DNA from: JAIEPW01 sp964406035
GTDB taxonomy: Bacteria; Acidobacteriota; Terriglobia; Bryobacterales; Bryobacteraceae
Assembly (NCBI GenBank): GCA_964406035.1
Contig: CAYOQB010000085.1
Coordinates: forward strand, 1 to 23,346
Direction: 5' to 3'
Length of the DNA: 23,346 nucleotides
The notes beneath the pieces were generated by a model that saw only the letters and a list, made by a program, of their open reading frames with translations, was not told the DNA's origin and searched no databases. Shown in pieces: positions 15,548 through 23,229 of the stretch (the stretch's first letter is position 1; each line of letters opens with the position of its first letter). The translations under genes were made by a program, and so were the position numbers.

Positions 15548-16330
15548 TTAGCGGGCTTGCCGCCCGTTCACCTGTTCTGGAGCAATTGGGATGCCGTCAG
15601 GCGTTGCCGGCCGCCGCTCCAGCAGCCGGATCGCCTCGCGATACCCGTTCAAGGTGCCCACATCGACGTAATCCTCTCCCGCGCAAACCCCGGCGACCCG
15701 GCATCCGGTTTTCAGATATTCATTCACCAGAGTTCCCAGGTACTCGTCGCGGCGGGATCGAAGCTCCCAGAGATCCGCGAGGGCCCGGAGAATTCTGCCG
15801 TTGAGGCGAAAAGCCCCCCAGATCCAGTTTGTCCCGGGACTTGGCTGCTTCACCCGGATCTCCAGCACGTTTTCCTGGCCGTCAGTCAGCACCGCGTCGA
15901 ACAACTCCGGCCGCGCGACCGGGAACAACAGGAACGACAGGCAGCCGTCCGGGAGCGCGGACAATCCGGCTTCCGGAAACCAGATGGTGTCGGGCAAACC
16001 CACCAGTACGGGCTCGTCGTCGGCGATTAGCGGCGCCGCTTGGAATAGCGCGTCACACAAACCCGCTGGCTTGTTCTGAACCACATAACAAAGCCGCGCT
16101 CCGCGATACTCTCCTCCGAAATATTGCACGATGTCGCCCTTCACCGGCGAAATCACGAAGCAAATGCGGGTCGCGCCGGCCAGGACCATGCGCTCCAACA
16201 GGTACTCGGTGACCGCCCGGGGCCGCTCCACGCCTCCGTCCATGCGGCTCCCCACCGGCAAAAGTTCCTTGGAGAACGCCAGCGGTTGGATGCGGCTGCC
16301 GATTCCGGCGGCGGGTACGATTCCCCACAT
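15548..16330 (-). CDS. Sugar-1-phosphate nucleotidyltransferase
   Basis: A 260-residue GT-A-fold NTP transferase. The signature is at the N terminus: GIVPAAGIGSRIQPLAFSKE followed by LLPVG, with the G-x-G-x-R nucleotide loop and the catalytic Lys of the SKELLPVG segment. Further motifs are YVVQNKPAGLCDAL (matching the VQ-x-x-P-x-GL-x-x-A pattern) and VLVGLPDTIWF, the DxD-like position. It most resembles RmlA/GalU-type enzymes making dTDP-, UDP- or CDP-hexoses, but is shorter than typical RmlA and lacks a clear marker of which NTP is used. ATG start overlaps the stop of the first glycosyltransferase by one base (TGATG). It probably supplies the activated sugar that the epimerases and transferases use. 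Confidence 0.9.
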   Translation of the reverse strand: MWGIVPAAGIGSRIQPLAFSKELLPVGSRMDGGVERPRAVTEYLLERMVLAGATRICFVISPVKGDIVQYFGGEYRGARLCYVVQNKPAGLCDALFQAAPLIADDEPVLVGLPDTIWFPEAGLSALPDGCLSFLLFPVARPELFDAVLTDGQENVLEIRVKQPSPGTNWIWGAFRLNGRILRALADLWELRSRRDEYLGTLVNEYLKTGCRVAGVCAGEDYVDVGTLNGYREAIRLLERRPATPDGIPIAPEQVNGRQAR

Positions 16331-17421
16331 CAGGCCGGCTCCAACTCAGGAAGTTCGCGGCGCAGGGCGCGATCCAACAAGTCTTCCAGTTGGATCGCTC
16401 GATGGGCGGCGGTGTGCTCGGCCAGCGTCCGCTCCCGCGCGGCCTGGCCGATGCGCCGCAGCTCCCCGTCGCTCATCGCTAGGGCGGCTACGACATCCGC
16501 GGTTTCGCGGGCGATCAGAATCTCGGCCCCCGGCTGGAAGAAGGTCTCGATTCCGGGCCACCAGTCGCTGATCAGCGGTGCGCCGCAAGCCGCCGCTTCG
16601 AACAGCCGCCCGGAGGGGCAGTACCCGGAGCGGGCCATCGCGCCTCTGGTCACGCTGAGGTTCAGCCGCGCCGAGCAGTAGAAACCGGGATGCTCCAGCG
16701 GCGGCACGTGTCCCGCGTAGTGCAGATTCGGCAGCCATGGGAAGTCAGCGGGATACAGACTGCCGCCGAGGAGAAACTTCAGCTCCGGTCTCGCTCGCGC
16801 CGGCGCCAGGAATAATTCCTCAAGCACCTGCTGCCGGTCCGGAGCGTAAGTTCCCAGATACGAGAGATCCGCGCGATACCTTGCGTCCGGAGTGGCGGCG
16901 CGATGCGCCGCTGGATCGACGCTGCCGTACAGTGGAGCGACGGCGCGAGCCCCCAGCAGCCGTTGCAACTCCTTCGCCGCCGGACCGCCGCAGTAGCTCA
17001 GCACCAGCTTGTAATCCTGGAGTCCTCGCGGGCCGATGTAAGCGACGCTCCGCCCCGCCCGCAGTTCGTCGGTGGTCACGGACGTATCCAGGTCGTAGAA
17101 CACCGGCAATGCCCCGCTCTCCAGCACCAGGTCAGCGGCGAGGATCGCGTCCGGGCAGTAGGAAGTGACGATCGCGACGTCCGAGTCGGCCAGCTCGCGC
17201 CGCACGCGCCGCGCCACGGCGGAGAAGTCCTCGTAAAGGACCAGCTCCCCGCCGGGGAGCTCCGTCAAGTCGCGGTGCGATGCGTAATAAGGGACGTTTT
17301 TCTCGAAAAAGCAGACGAAATGTCCGCGCCGAATCAGCGCGGCCGCAAGCCCCCGCCAAAGGGTGGCGTGTCCATTACCCCAGGCGGAACTGATAGACAA
17401 GCCGAAGACTGTTAATTTCAC
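16330..17421 (-). CDS. CgeB-like glycosyltransferase (paralogue D)
   Basis: A 363-residue glycosyltransferase, first gene of the cluster. It shares with the 4255-5361 gene the opening GLSISSAWGNGHAT (7-20), FYDLDTS (108-114), LSYLGTYAPDRQ (186-197) and CPSGRLFEAAACGAPLISD (268-286). They are evident paralogues, nearly equal in length, with conserved motifs in the same order. The start is GTG at 17419-17421, directly before the first strand; I see no good Shine-Dalgarno. The 5' region faces the divergent stalk-protein gene, so the cluster promoter should lie in 17422-17633. Cytosolic, no membrane segment. The sugar transferred is not known. Confidence 0.88.
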   Translation of the reverse strand: MKLTVFGLSISSAWGNGHATLWRGLAAALIRRGHFVCFFEKNVPYYASHRDLTELPGGELVLYEDFSAVARRVRRELADSDVAIVTSYCPDAILAADLVLESGALPVFYDLDTSVTTDELRAGRSVAYIGPRGLQDYKLVLSYCGGPAAKELQRLLGARAVAPLYGSVDPAAHRAATPDARYRADLSYLGTYAPDRQQVLEELFLAPARARPELKFLLGGSLYPADFPWLPNLHYAGHVPPLEHPGFYCSARLNLSVTRGAMARSGYCPSGRLFEAAACGAPLISDWWPGIETFFQPGAEILIARETADVVAALAMSDGELRRIGQAARERTLAEHTAAHRAIQLEDLLDRALRRELPELEPA

Positions 17422-17633
17422 GCGGTTACCGGTATTTCTGTAGGCTTAACGGCCGCGCTGCGTCGGACGGTTGCGGTCTCGGGCGGCCCGTATACCGGAT
17501 AGAGTGCACCCCCGCCCGCTGAGTTTCCCGCGTCAGCGCTCCACTGTGCTCGGGAACACACGGTACTGGGGCTGCGGGGAAACACACTTGCAGAGTGTAC
17601 TGTCTGAAATATCGAATGGAGGTACACGGGGTC
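17422..17633. other. Divergent intergenic region with presumed promoters
   Basis: About 210 bp separate the first gene of the glycan cluster (minus) from the stalk-protein gene (plus), so both promoters should be here. I could not identify a convincing -35/-10 pair on either strand; TTGCAG at 17588 with TATCGA 16 bases on is a weak plus-strand candidate and lies very close to the start. A small imperfect hairpin (ACACT/AGTGT at 17584-17598) is present. No gene, tRNA or riboswitch-like fold is evident. Confidence 0.4.
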
Positions 17634-18587
17634 TTGAAACAAATACTTTTTCTGATGCCCGCCGTCGCGCTCACGCTGGCGGCCCAAGGTCCGATCACGG
17701 ATCGCCTGGAAGTCGAGTTCACACAGCCGGTGATGGTGGGTGACCAGCGGCTCGAGCCTGGCAAATACACCATCCGCCAGCTGCCCAGCCAGAATAATCC
17801 TCGCATCCTGGAATTTTCCACCGATCGGGGAACCAACATTCAGGCTACGGCCGCCGCGGCGCCGGTGATGACCAATCGCAATACCAAGGAAACCAGCGTA
17901 ATTCTGGAACAACGCGGGTCTGATTATCACGTCCGGCAGGTCTGGCTGGCCGGTAGGAATTACGGGTACGAGTTCCTTCCGATCGACGGAAGCGCCGGGG
18001 CGCTTCGTGTGACCACCGGAACCGTCACGCCGCCGCGCACCATCCGGCTTGCCGCCACCTATACGCCTGGCACGCAAACGACGGAGACAACTGCTTCGCG
18101 GACCACAACGGAGACCACCGAGCGAGCGGCCCAGACCCCGGCGCCTCAGAATCCGCAAGCTCCGGAAACCCCAACGCCGCAAACCCCCGCGCCGCAGCCG
18201 ACCGAGGAACAGCAGCGCGCGGAACAGGAACGCATGGCCCGGGAACAGGCCGAGCGCGAGCGTGCCGACCGGGAGCGCGCCGAGCAGGAGCGCCTGGCAC
18301 GCGAGCGTGCGGAGCAGGAGCGCGCCGAGCAGGAACGGATGGCTCAGCAGCGCGCCGAGCAGGAACGAATGGACCGTGAGCGCGCCGAACGGGAACGGGC
18401 CGATCGCGAGCGGGCGGAGCAGGATCGGATGGCCCAGGAACGCGCGCAGCGCGAGCCTGTCCAGACGGCGCAGCGCACCACTCCCGCCATGCCCGGCACT
18501 TCTTCGGCATTCCCGTCCGTGGCTCTGGGGGGATTGTTGATTGCCGGCGCCGGTCTCCTGTTGCATCGGTTCCACGGCCGGATGTAA
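17634..18587 (+). CDS. Secreted stalk protein with LPXTG-like sorting signal
   Basis: A 317-residue surface protein, probably a sortase substrate. Residues 1-18 form a signal peptide (hydrophobic core, LTLAAQ). Residues about 20-140 form a compact domain (LEVEFTQPVMVGDQRLEPG, then YTIRQLP and VWLAGRNYGYEFLPI) like small secreted acidobacterial proteins of unknown function. A Thr/Pro-rich linker follows (about 145-188), then a Glu/Arg-rich helix (190-274), and a C-terminal signal: MPGTSS (286-291), a hydrophobic span and HRFHGRM. The start is uncertain: TTG at 17634 gives the cleanest signal peptide with GGAGG 11 bases upstream; ATG at 17616 adds six residues. The sortase gene follows after 15 bases, so the two are very likely co-transcribed. 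Confidence 0.8.
   Translation: MKQILFLMPAVALTLAAQGPITDRLEVEFTQPVMVGDQRLEPGKYTIRQLPSQNNPRILEFSTDRGTNIQATAAAAPVMTNRNTKETSVILEQRGSDYHVRQVWLAGRNYGYEFLPIDGSAGALRVTTGTVTPPRTIRLAATYTPGTQTTETTASRTTTETTERAAQTPAPQNPQAPETPTPQTPAPQPTEEQQRAEQERMAREQAERERADRERAEQERLARERAEQERAEQERMAQQRAEQERMDRERAERERADRERAEQDRMAQERAQREPVQTAQRTTPAMPGTSSAFPSVALGGLLIAGAGLLLHRFHGRM
18201..18455 (+). repeat. Degenerate Glu/Arg-rich coding repeat
   Basis: About 85 codons encode variants of RAEQERM and RAERERADRE with a step of roughly seven residues, and the DNA shows matching imperfect copies of gagcgcgccgagcaggag. With Glu and Arg alternating and almost no hydrophobic core positions, the peptide should form a rigid single alpha-helix rather than a standard coiled coil. 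It lies between the folded domain and the sorting signal, where a spacer would hold the domain away from the membrane. Copy number is prone to change by slippage. Confidence 0.8.
18489..18584 (+). other. C-terminal sortase sorting signal (encoded)
   Basis: The last 32 residues have the three-part layout of a sortase signal: MPGTSS, comparable to LPXTG in the order hydrophobic-Pro-x-Thr-small; a hydrophobic span from about residue 293 to 310; and a basic tail HRFHGRM. The adjacent sortase gene supports the reading. Cleavage after Thr290 is a prediction. Confidence 0.65.
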
Positions 18588-18602
18588 CCGGCGCCGCCAA
18601 CC

Positions 18603-19256
18603 ATGGGTGCTCCGCGGCAGGCGCTGGCAACAGCGGTAACGATTTCAGGACTGGCTCTCGCCGGGGCGGGAGCCGGCCTGTGGTGGCAGGGCGCCTGGGC
18701 GCAACAGCAAGCAGCCAAGGCCTGGAAACAACGGGCTTCCCTGCCGCCCCGACCGGTGACGCCGCCGGCTTCCGGCCCCGGCGAGGACAAGCCGAAACGA
18801 AAGGCGCGGAAGCGAGCCGCGGAGCCGCTAAGGCCCGACGAGGTTCTGGCCAGACTGTGGTTCCCACGAATGAATCAGGAACGCTTTCTCTTGGCCGGCG
18901 CGACGGACCGCAATCTGGACCGCGGGCCGGCCTGGCTCGATGAAACCGAACCGCCCGGCGGGCCCGGCAACTGCATCATCGCCGGTCACCGGGATACTCA
19001 TTTCCGCTTTCTGAAGGACGCGAAGTTGGGAGACGAAATTCACATTGACCGTGGCAGTGAAGTCCACCGCTACCGTGTCCGGCAAACGTTCATCGTGGAC
19101 AAGAGAGACGTCCGGCTGCTGGCGCCCATGGATCGCGCCGTGCTGACGCTGGTCACTTGTTATCCGTTCTATTGGGTCGGCCCGGCCCCGAAGCGCTTCA
19201 TTATCCGCGCCGATTGGATCCCGCCGGAGCAGCCGGCATCCGTCTCGGCGCAATGA
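18603..19256 (+). CDS. Class D-like sortase
   Basis: A 217-residue transpeptidase. Residues about 8-30 are a hydrophobic signal-anchor, followed by a Lys/Arg- and Pro-rich linker (about 45-75), then the sortase beta-barrel. The catalytic His129 is in AGHRDTHF, Cys186 in TLVTCYPF, and Arg198 in PAPKRF; these are the three invariant residues in the expected order. WLDETEPPGGPGNCIIAGH is typical of class D and related sortases in both Gram-positive and Gram-negative bacteria. It attaches proteins carrying an LPXTG-like signal to an amine acceptor, in Gram-positives the peptidoglycan; the acceptor in a diderm is not known. The ATG at 18603 has no strong Shine-Dalgarno and lies 15 bases after the substrate gene. 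Anchored in the inner membrane, facing the periplasm. Confidence 0.9.
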   Translation: MGAPRQALATAVTISGLALAGAGAGLWWQGAWAQQQAAKAWKQRASLPPRPVTPPASGPGEDKPKRKARKRAAEPLRPDEVLARLWFPRMNQERFLLAGATDRNLDRGPAWLDETEPPGGPGNCIIAGHRDTHFRFLKDAKLGDEIHIDRGSEVHRYRVRQTFIVDKRDVRLLAPMDRAVLTLVTCYPFYWVGPAPKRFIIRADWIPPEQPASVSAQ

Positions 19257-19301
19257 AAACAACATTGGAAGGTTAGTCTACAAATAAAACAGATGCTTTC
19301 A

Positions 19302-19307
19302 GGGAGG
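19302..19307 (+). promoter_or_regulatory. Shine-Dalgarno of the receptor gene
   Basis: GGGAGG lies four bases before the ATG at 19312 and fixes the start. It is a strong site, consistent with a highly expressed outer-membrane protein. The 55 bp between the sortase stop and this ATG include an A/T-rich stretch near 19280 that could be part of a promoter, but I see no clear -35/-10 pair. Confidence 0.7.
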
Positions 19308-19311
19308 AAAT

Positions 19312-22300
19312 ATGAAGCTTTGTCCAATCTTATGGACTTTTGTCATAGCGGGCTCCAGCTTTGGTGGGCAGGAGACCCAAACACCAACGCAGACTCAAAC
19401 ACAACAAACCCAAACTACCGAGTCCACGAGGACGACGATGGCCACCGGCAGAGGTTCGCTGTCGGGCCGGATTACGCAGGCGAATGGAACCGCGGTTCCT
19501 GACGCCACCATCATCATCACCGACACGGCGGGCAATTCCCAGCGCATGGTCACCGGAGCCGACGGCGGCTTCACCCTGGTGAATCTGCCTCCGGGCACCT
19601 ACCGCGTCGAAGTAGAGACCGGCGGAGCCCGCCGCATGGGACGCCAGACCGTGACCATCACGGAAAACGCCCCCGCGCAGATCGAAGTCGCCTTCGACGA
19701 GCCCGGAACGGTTGCGATCACCGGCTCCACCAGCATTCCGCTCCCCAGCGGATTCGTGGAAATCCAGGCCATCGCTCCCACCATCCAGAATGATTCGGCG
19801 GAGGTCGCCCGCGCCTATCACACGCGGACCGTTCGCTCCCTCCCGGTGCTGGACCGCCAATACCAGGAGCTCATCGGCCTGATGCCCGGGGTGACGCCTC
19901 CCATCATCGAGCGCAACCAGATCATCGATCCGCAGCGGCGCCGCTCGTTCCATGTCAACGGCCTTCCCGACTGGGCCAACATCTATCATCAGGACGGCGG
20001 AGTGAACACCGAGAGCTTCCTGAACCAGGTCTCCCGCGTCACCCCCAATGAGGCCATCCAGCAGTTGAACGTTCGGACCTCGAATTACAACGCCGAGCAC
20101 GGCTGGAGCGGCGGCGCGTGGACGAATGTCGTTACTCGGCCCGGCACCAACCGCGTCCACGGCAGCCTGTTCGGTTTCCACACCAACAACTTCTTCGCCG
20201 CGCGCAACCCCCTGGTTCCCGGCAACCAGGAGAATCCGCGCTTCAATCAGAATCAGTTCGGCGGCACCGCCGGCCTGCCCATAATCAAGGACCGCATGTT
20301 CCTGTTCGGTTCCTATGAAGGTTTCCTGCGCCGCGGTTCCACGCTCGATTTCGCCACCGTGCCGACAGCCGATTTCCGCTCCGGCAACTTCTCCGGAATC
20401 TCCGGCTTGCAGTTGTTCAATCCCGGAACCGGCACGGCAAGCGGCGCCAACCGCACACCCGTGGCCGGCAACCAGCTCACTTCCGGGCAGATCAGCCCCT
20501 TCGCCCGCGCGATCCTGCCGTTCATCCCCCAGCCCAATCAGCCCGGTCTGGTCAACAACCTGATCGGCGGCGTGCCGCTGGTAAATGACACGCACCGTTT
20601 CGACGGCAAGATCGACCATCGCTTCACGGAAAGCACTACCGGGTTCTTCCGCTATGGCTTTACCCACGGTGACATCGACCGCGGCAGCCTGCTGGGCGTT
20701 CTCGGAGACGCGGCGAACTCCAGCCTCCGCAATCACGATGCCGTGGCCGCCATCTCGGCCAACTACACGCCAACCTTCCTGGCGGAGTACCGTTTTGGCT
20801 TCAGCCGCTACAACAACCGCATCGCGCCGGCCGGCAACTTTGGGGCTCTCAATACCGCTTTGGCGGGCGCGGGTTTCGCGGGCGGCCTTCCGCAGATCAA
20901 CATCAGCGGCTTCTCAAGCCTGGGTTATCCCGGCAACTTCCCTTCGAAGAACGTGAACAACAGCTACAACCCCGCCGCGAATTTCCAGTGGCACACCGGA
21001 ATTCACCGGCTGCGGTTCGGCGCGGAAGCCCGCCTGATCGATGCCTCCGGCTTCACCCCCGGCTTCTTCAGCCCGCTCGGCACGTTCTCCTTCACGCCCG
21101 GAGCGACGGCGAATCCGGCTACGTTCAATCCCGCGAACCTGAACCTGGCGGCGCAGAGCTGGGCGTCCTTCCTGTTCGGAGCGCCCACCCAGGCCGGGAT
21201 CTCGTCCTTCAACACCACCCCCACCTGGCGCCAGACGCAGTACGCCGGATACATCACCGACACGCTGAACCTGTGGCAGTGGGTGCACCTGGAACTGGGA
21301 GTCCGTTACGACGTCTTCTCTCCCATCGAACCGCGTCGCGCCGGCGGAGCCCAGGTGTTCAATCCCAACACCAATACCATCACGCCGGTCGGCACCGGCG
21401 GCCTGAACATCTACGGCAACCAGGAGTATGACCTGAATAACATCGCGCCGCGCGTCGGCCTGGTCATTCAGCCCTTCTCCCGGCTGGCGATCCGCGCCGG
21501 CTACGGGTTCCACTACTTCCCGGTCCCGTTCGCGCTGTCCGGAATCAACCCGGCGGCTACCGGACTGCAGGCGGGCATCGCCGGCGGCTTCACCACGGCG
21601 CAGCTCCGGCTGCCGACCCAAACCGGCACCGGAACTCCCAATCAGCCCTTCTACGTCACCCAGGGCGACCAGCAGACTCCCTACGTGCAGACGTACAGCC
21701 TGATGGTCCAGGGCGATTTGGGAGCCGGCTTCCTGCTCGACCTCAGCTACGTCGGCAATTCCAGCCGGCACCTGCCCTTCAGCCGCTCGCTGAACGTTGC
21801 CCTTCCCGGCTCCGGTTCCGCCGGGCTGCCGTTCGGCAACCGCACCGCGCTTACCGTGGAACGCGCCACCGGCCTGAACGCCAACTACAACTCGGCGCAG
21901 GTCAACCTGACCAAGCGCTTCAGCGCCGGGCTGGCCTTTGCCGGATCGTACACGTTCAGCAAGGCTCTGGATCGCGGCTTCGACCTGATCAACCCGTTTG
22001 ACCGCGATCGCGGCTACGGTCCCGCCGATTGGGATCGCCGCCACATCCTGGCGGTCAGCCACGTCTGGAACCTGCCGTTCGGACCGGGCACCCGCTACTT
22101 CAACAGCGGTCCCGGCGCCTGGATCCTGGGCAACTGGGAGATCAACGGCATCCTGCGCTGGGCTAGCGGTTCCCCGTACACCGTTTTCGCCGATCCTCTG
22201 GCTTGCGCGTGCCCCGGCTTCCAGCAGATCCCCGCTACCTTGGTGGGCAGATTGCCGGAGAGCAACCAGGGCAGTTCCACTTTTGATCCCAGCCTGTTCT

Positions 22301-22572
22301 CGGCGCCGGCCGCGAACAGCTTTGGGAATCTGGGGCGGAACGCGCTCCGCGGCCCCGACCTGTTTACCTATAACGTTGCTTTGTTCCGAAACTTCAACAT
22401 CATGGAGAACATTAAGCTGGAGTTCCGCGGCGAGGCATACAACGTGACCAACACCTCCAACTTCTCGAATCCGGTCAGCTTCATCGGCCAGGCCGGCTTC
22501 GGGCGTCCGATCAGCACCTTCAATGGAATCGGCGGTCGCCAGTTCCAGGTAGGCGCGCGGCTGTTGTTCTAA
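19312..22572 (+). CDS. Oar-like TonB-dependent receptor with carboxypeptidase-regulatory-like domain
   Basis: A 1086-residue outer-membrane protein. Residues 1-19 form a signal peptide. A short Gln/Thr-rich linker follows, then a carboxypeptidase-regulatory-like beta-sandwich at about 48-130 (GSLSGRITQANGTAVPDA, then GGFTLVNLPPGTYRVEV). A plug-like region (about 175-290) contains LPVLDRQYQELIGLMPGV, FHVNGLPDWANIY and WTNVVTRPGTNRVHGSLFGF. The rest is a long beta-barrel with many NPxxF-type loops and repeats such as APRVGLVIQP, SYVGNSSRHLPFSRS and YTFSKALDRGF, ending in an aromatic Phe for BAM recognition. This is the Oar-type layout expanded in Acidobacteriota; I see no obvious TonB box. Substrate is unknown, perhaps a carbohydrate or peptide. 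Ends just before a strong terminator. Confidence 0.92.
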   Translation: MKLCPILWTFVIAGSSFGGQETQTPTQTQTQQTQTTESTRTTMATGRGSLSGRITQANGTAVPDATIIITDTAGNSQRMVTGADGGFTLVNLPPGTYRVEVETGGARRMGRQTVTITENAPAQIEVAFDEPGTVAITGSTSIPLPSGFVEIQAIAPTIQNDSAEVARAYHTRTVRSLPVLDRQYQELIGLMPGVTPPIIERNQIIDPQRRRSFHVNGLPDWANIYHQDGGVNTESFLNQVSRVTPNEAIQQLNVRTSNYNAEHGWSGGAWTNVVTRPGTNRVHGSLFGFHTNNFFAARNPLVPGNQENPRFNQNQFGGTAGLPIIKDRMFLFGSYEGFLRRGSTLDFATVPTADFRSGNFSGISGLQLFNPGTGTASGANRTPVAGNQLTSGQISPFARAILPFIPQPNQPGLVNNLIGGVPLVNDTHRFDGKIDHRFTESTTGFFRYGFTHGDIDRGSLLGVLGDAANSSLRNHDAVAAISANYTPTFLAEYRFGFSRYNNRIAPAGNFGALNTALAGAGFAGGLPQINISGFSSLGYPGNFPSKNVNNSYNPAANFQWHTGIHRLRFGAEARLIDASGFTPGFFSPLGTFSFTPGATANPATFNPANLNLAAQSWASFLFGAPTQAGISSFNTTPTWRQTQYAGYITDTLNLWQWVHLELGVRYDVFSPIEPRRAGGAQVFNPNTNTITPVGTGGLNIYGNQEYDLNNIAPRVGLVIQPFSRLAIRAGYGFHYFPVPFALSGINPAATGLQAGIAGGFTTAQLRLPTQTGTGTPNQPFYVTQGDQQTPYVQTYSLMVQGDLGAGFLLDLSYVGNSSRHLPFSRSLNVALPGSGSAGLPFGNRTALTVERATGLNANYNSAQVNLTKRFSAGLAFAGSYTFSKALDRGFDLINPFDRDRGYGPADWDRRHILAVSHVWNLPFGPGTRYFNSGPGAWILGNWEINGILRWASGSPYTVFADPLACACPGFQQIPATLVGRLPESNQGSSTFDPSLFSAPAANSFGNLGRNALRGPDLFTYNVALFRNFNIMENIKLEFRGEAYNVTNTSNFSNPVSFIGQAGFGRPISTFNGIGGRQFQVGARLLF

Positions 22573-22596
22573 GCCGCGGCCCGATTCGGTCCAATC

Positions 22597-22627
22597 AAGC
22601 TCCCGCGTAAACGCGCGGGAGCTTTTT
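22597..22627 (+). terminator. Intrinsic terminator after the receptor gene
   Basis: An exact 11 bp stem (AAGCTCCCGCG at 22597-22607 with CGCGGGAGCTT at 22614-22624), a six-base loop and a run of five T (22623-22627) make a textbook rho-independent terminator on the plus strand, 25 bp after the receptor stop. The convergent HExxH gene ends at 22627, so the hairpin also lies just beyond its 3' end, but the minus strand lacks a good T tract. Confidence 0.9.
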
Positions 22628-23229
22628 CATTGGCGGGCGCGGCGCAGGCGCTCGCAGTCTTCCTCGGACAAGCGCGACTCTCCCGTCAACTCGTGGGCCT
22701 CCACCGCCGCCTTCGCCAGTCCCCGGCTGGAATGTTCCGCCGATTCCAGCAATACGTGATACAGCTCATGCGCCAGCACCTTGCCCAGGGCGACACCTAC
22801 TGCGTGTTGCCGCTTGTGGAAGTCCGTGCGGGCCACCATCGCCGCGACGCTGTCGCACTCCACCTCCACGATCGGCAGTACCTGCCCGTCCTTCACCCGG
22901 GCCGCTGCCAGCCTCCGCTTGCGCACCGGCAGGACATCGTCGGCCGTCTCGCCGGCTTCGCAACTGCCCCGAAAGCTGACGTACACCCGGTTGGTCTCGC
23001 CCGGCGGGAGCTTGCCGGGGCGGCTTCCCTTCCGCCACTCCAGGTCGACCTCGGCCGCGCTCATCTGCGACTCGGTTTCCTGCCGCATCGCCTCCATGGT
23101 CGGGGCAGCCGGAGGCCGTTCAAAGCTCAGCACCAGCTCAACCGGCTGGGGAGCGGCATGCGCCGGCGACGTCGAAGTCAGCAAGACAACAGGAATCACG
23201 GCGAGCGCCGGGAAGGTTGGGTACTGCAC
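22627..23229 (-). CDS. Secreted HExxH zincin-like protein
   Basis: A 200-residue protein with a signal peptide (about residues 1-25, hydrophobic core then PAHA-AP). The zinc-protease signature HELYH (154-158) is followed by His166 and HSSRGLAKAAV; the first two His bind zinc and Glu155 would be catalytic in a zincin, while the third ligand could be His166, spaced wider than in metzincins. The middle contains YVSFRGSCEAG and PIVEVECDS, with two cysteines that could form a disulfide. The start is uncertain: GTG at 23227-23229 gives a normal signal peptide, and the frame can extend to a TTG at 23256. It may be a protease or an inactive relative; I know no named family. The 117 bp after it to the window end show nothing. 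Confidence 0.72.
   Translation of the reverse strand: MQYPTFPALAVIPVVLLTSTSPAHAAPQPVELVLSFERPPAAPTMEAMRQETESQMSAAEVDLEWRKGSRPGKLPPGETNRVYVSFRGSCEAGETADDVLPVRKRRLAAARVKDGQVLPIVEVECDSVAAMVARTDFHKRQHAVGVALGKVLAHELYHVLLESAEHSSRGLAKAAVEAHELTGESRLSEEDCERLRRARQ

Noticed and set aside
18201..18455. Repetitive DNA as a CRISPR array or tandem repeat of non-coding type
   Set aside because: The copies are imperfect, have no spacers and stay in frame within a long gene, so they encode a repetitive peptide.
19330..20736. 468-codon minus-strand frame opposite the receptor gene, and a similar one at 20914-22062
   Set aside because: Both are low-complexity shadows; the receptor frame carries signal peptide, domains and a terminator.
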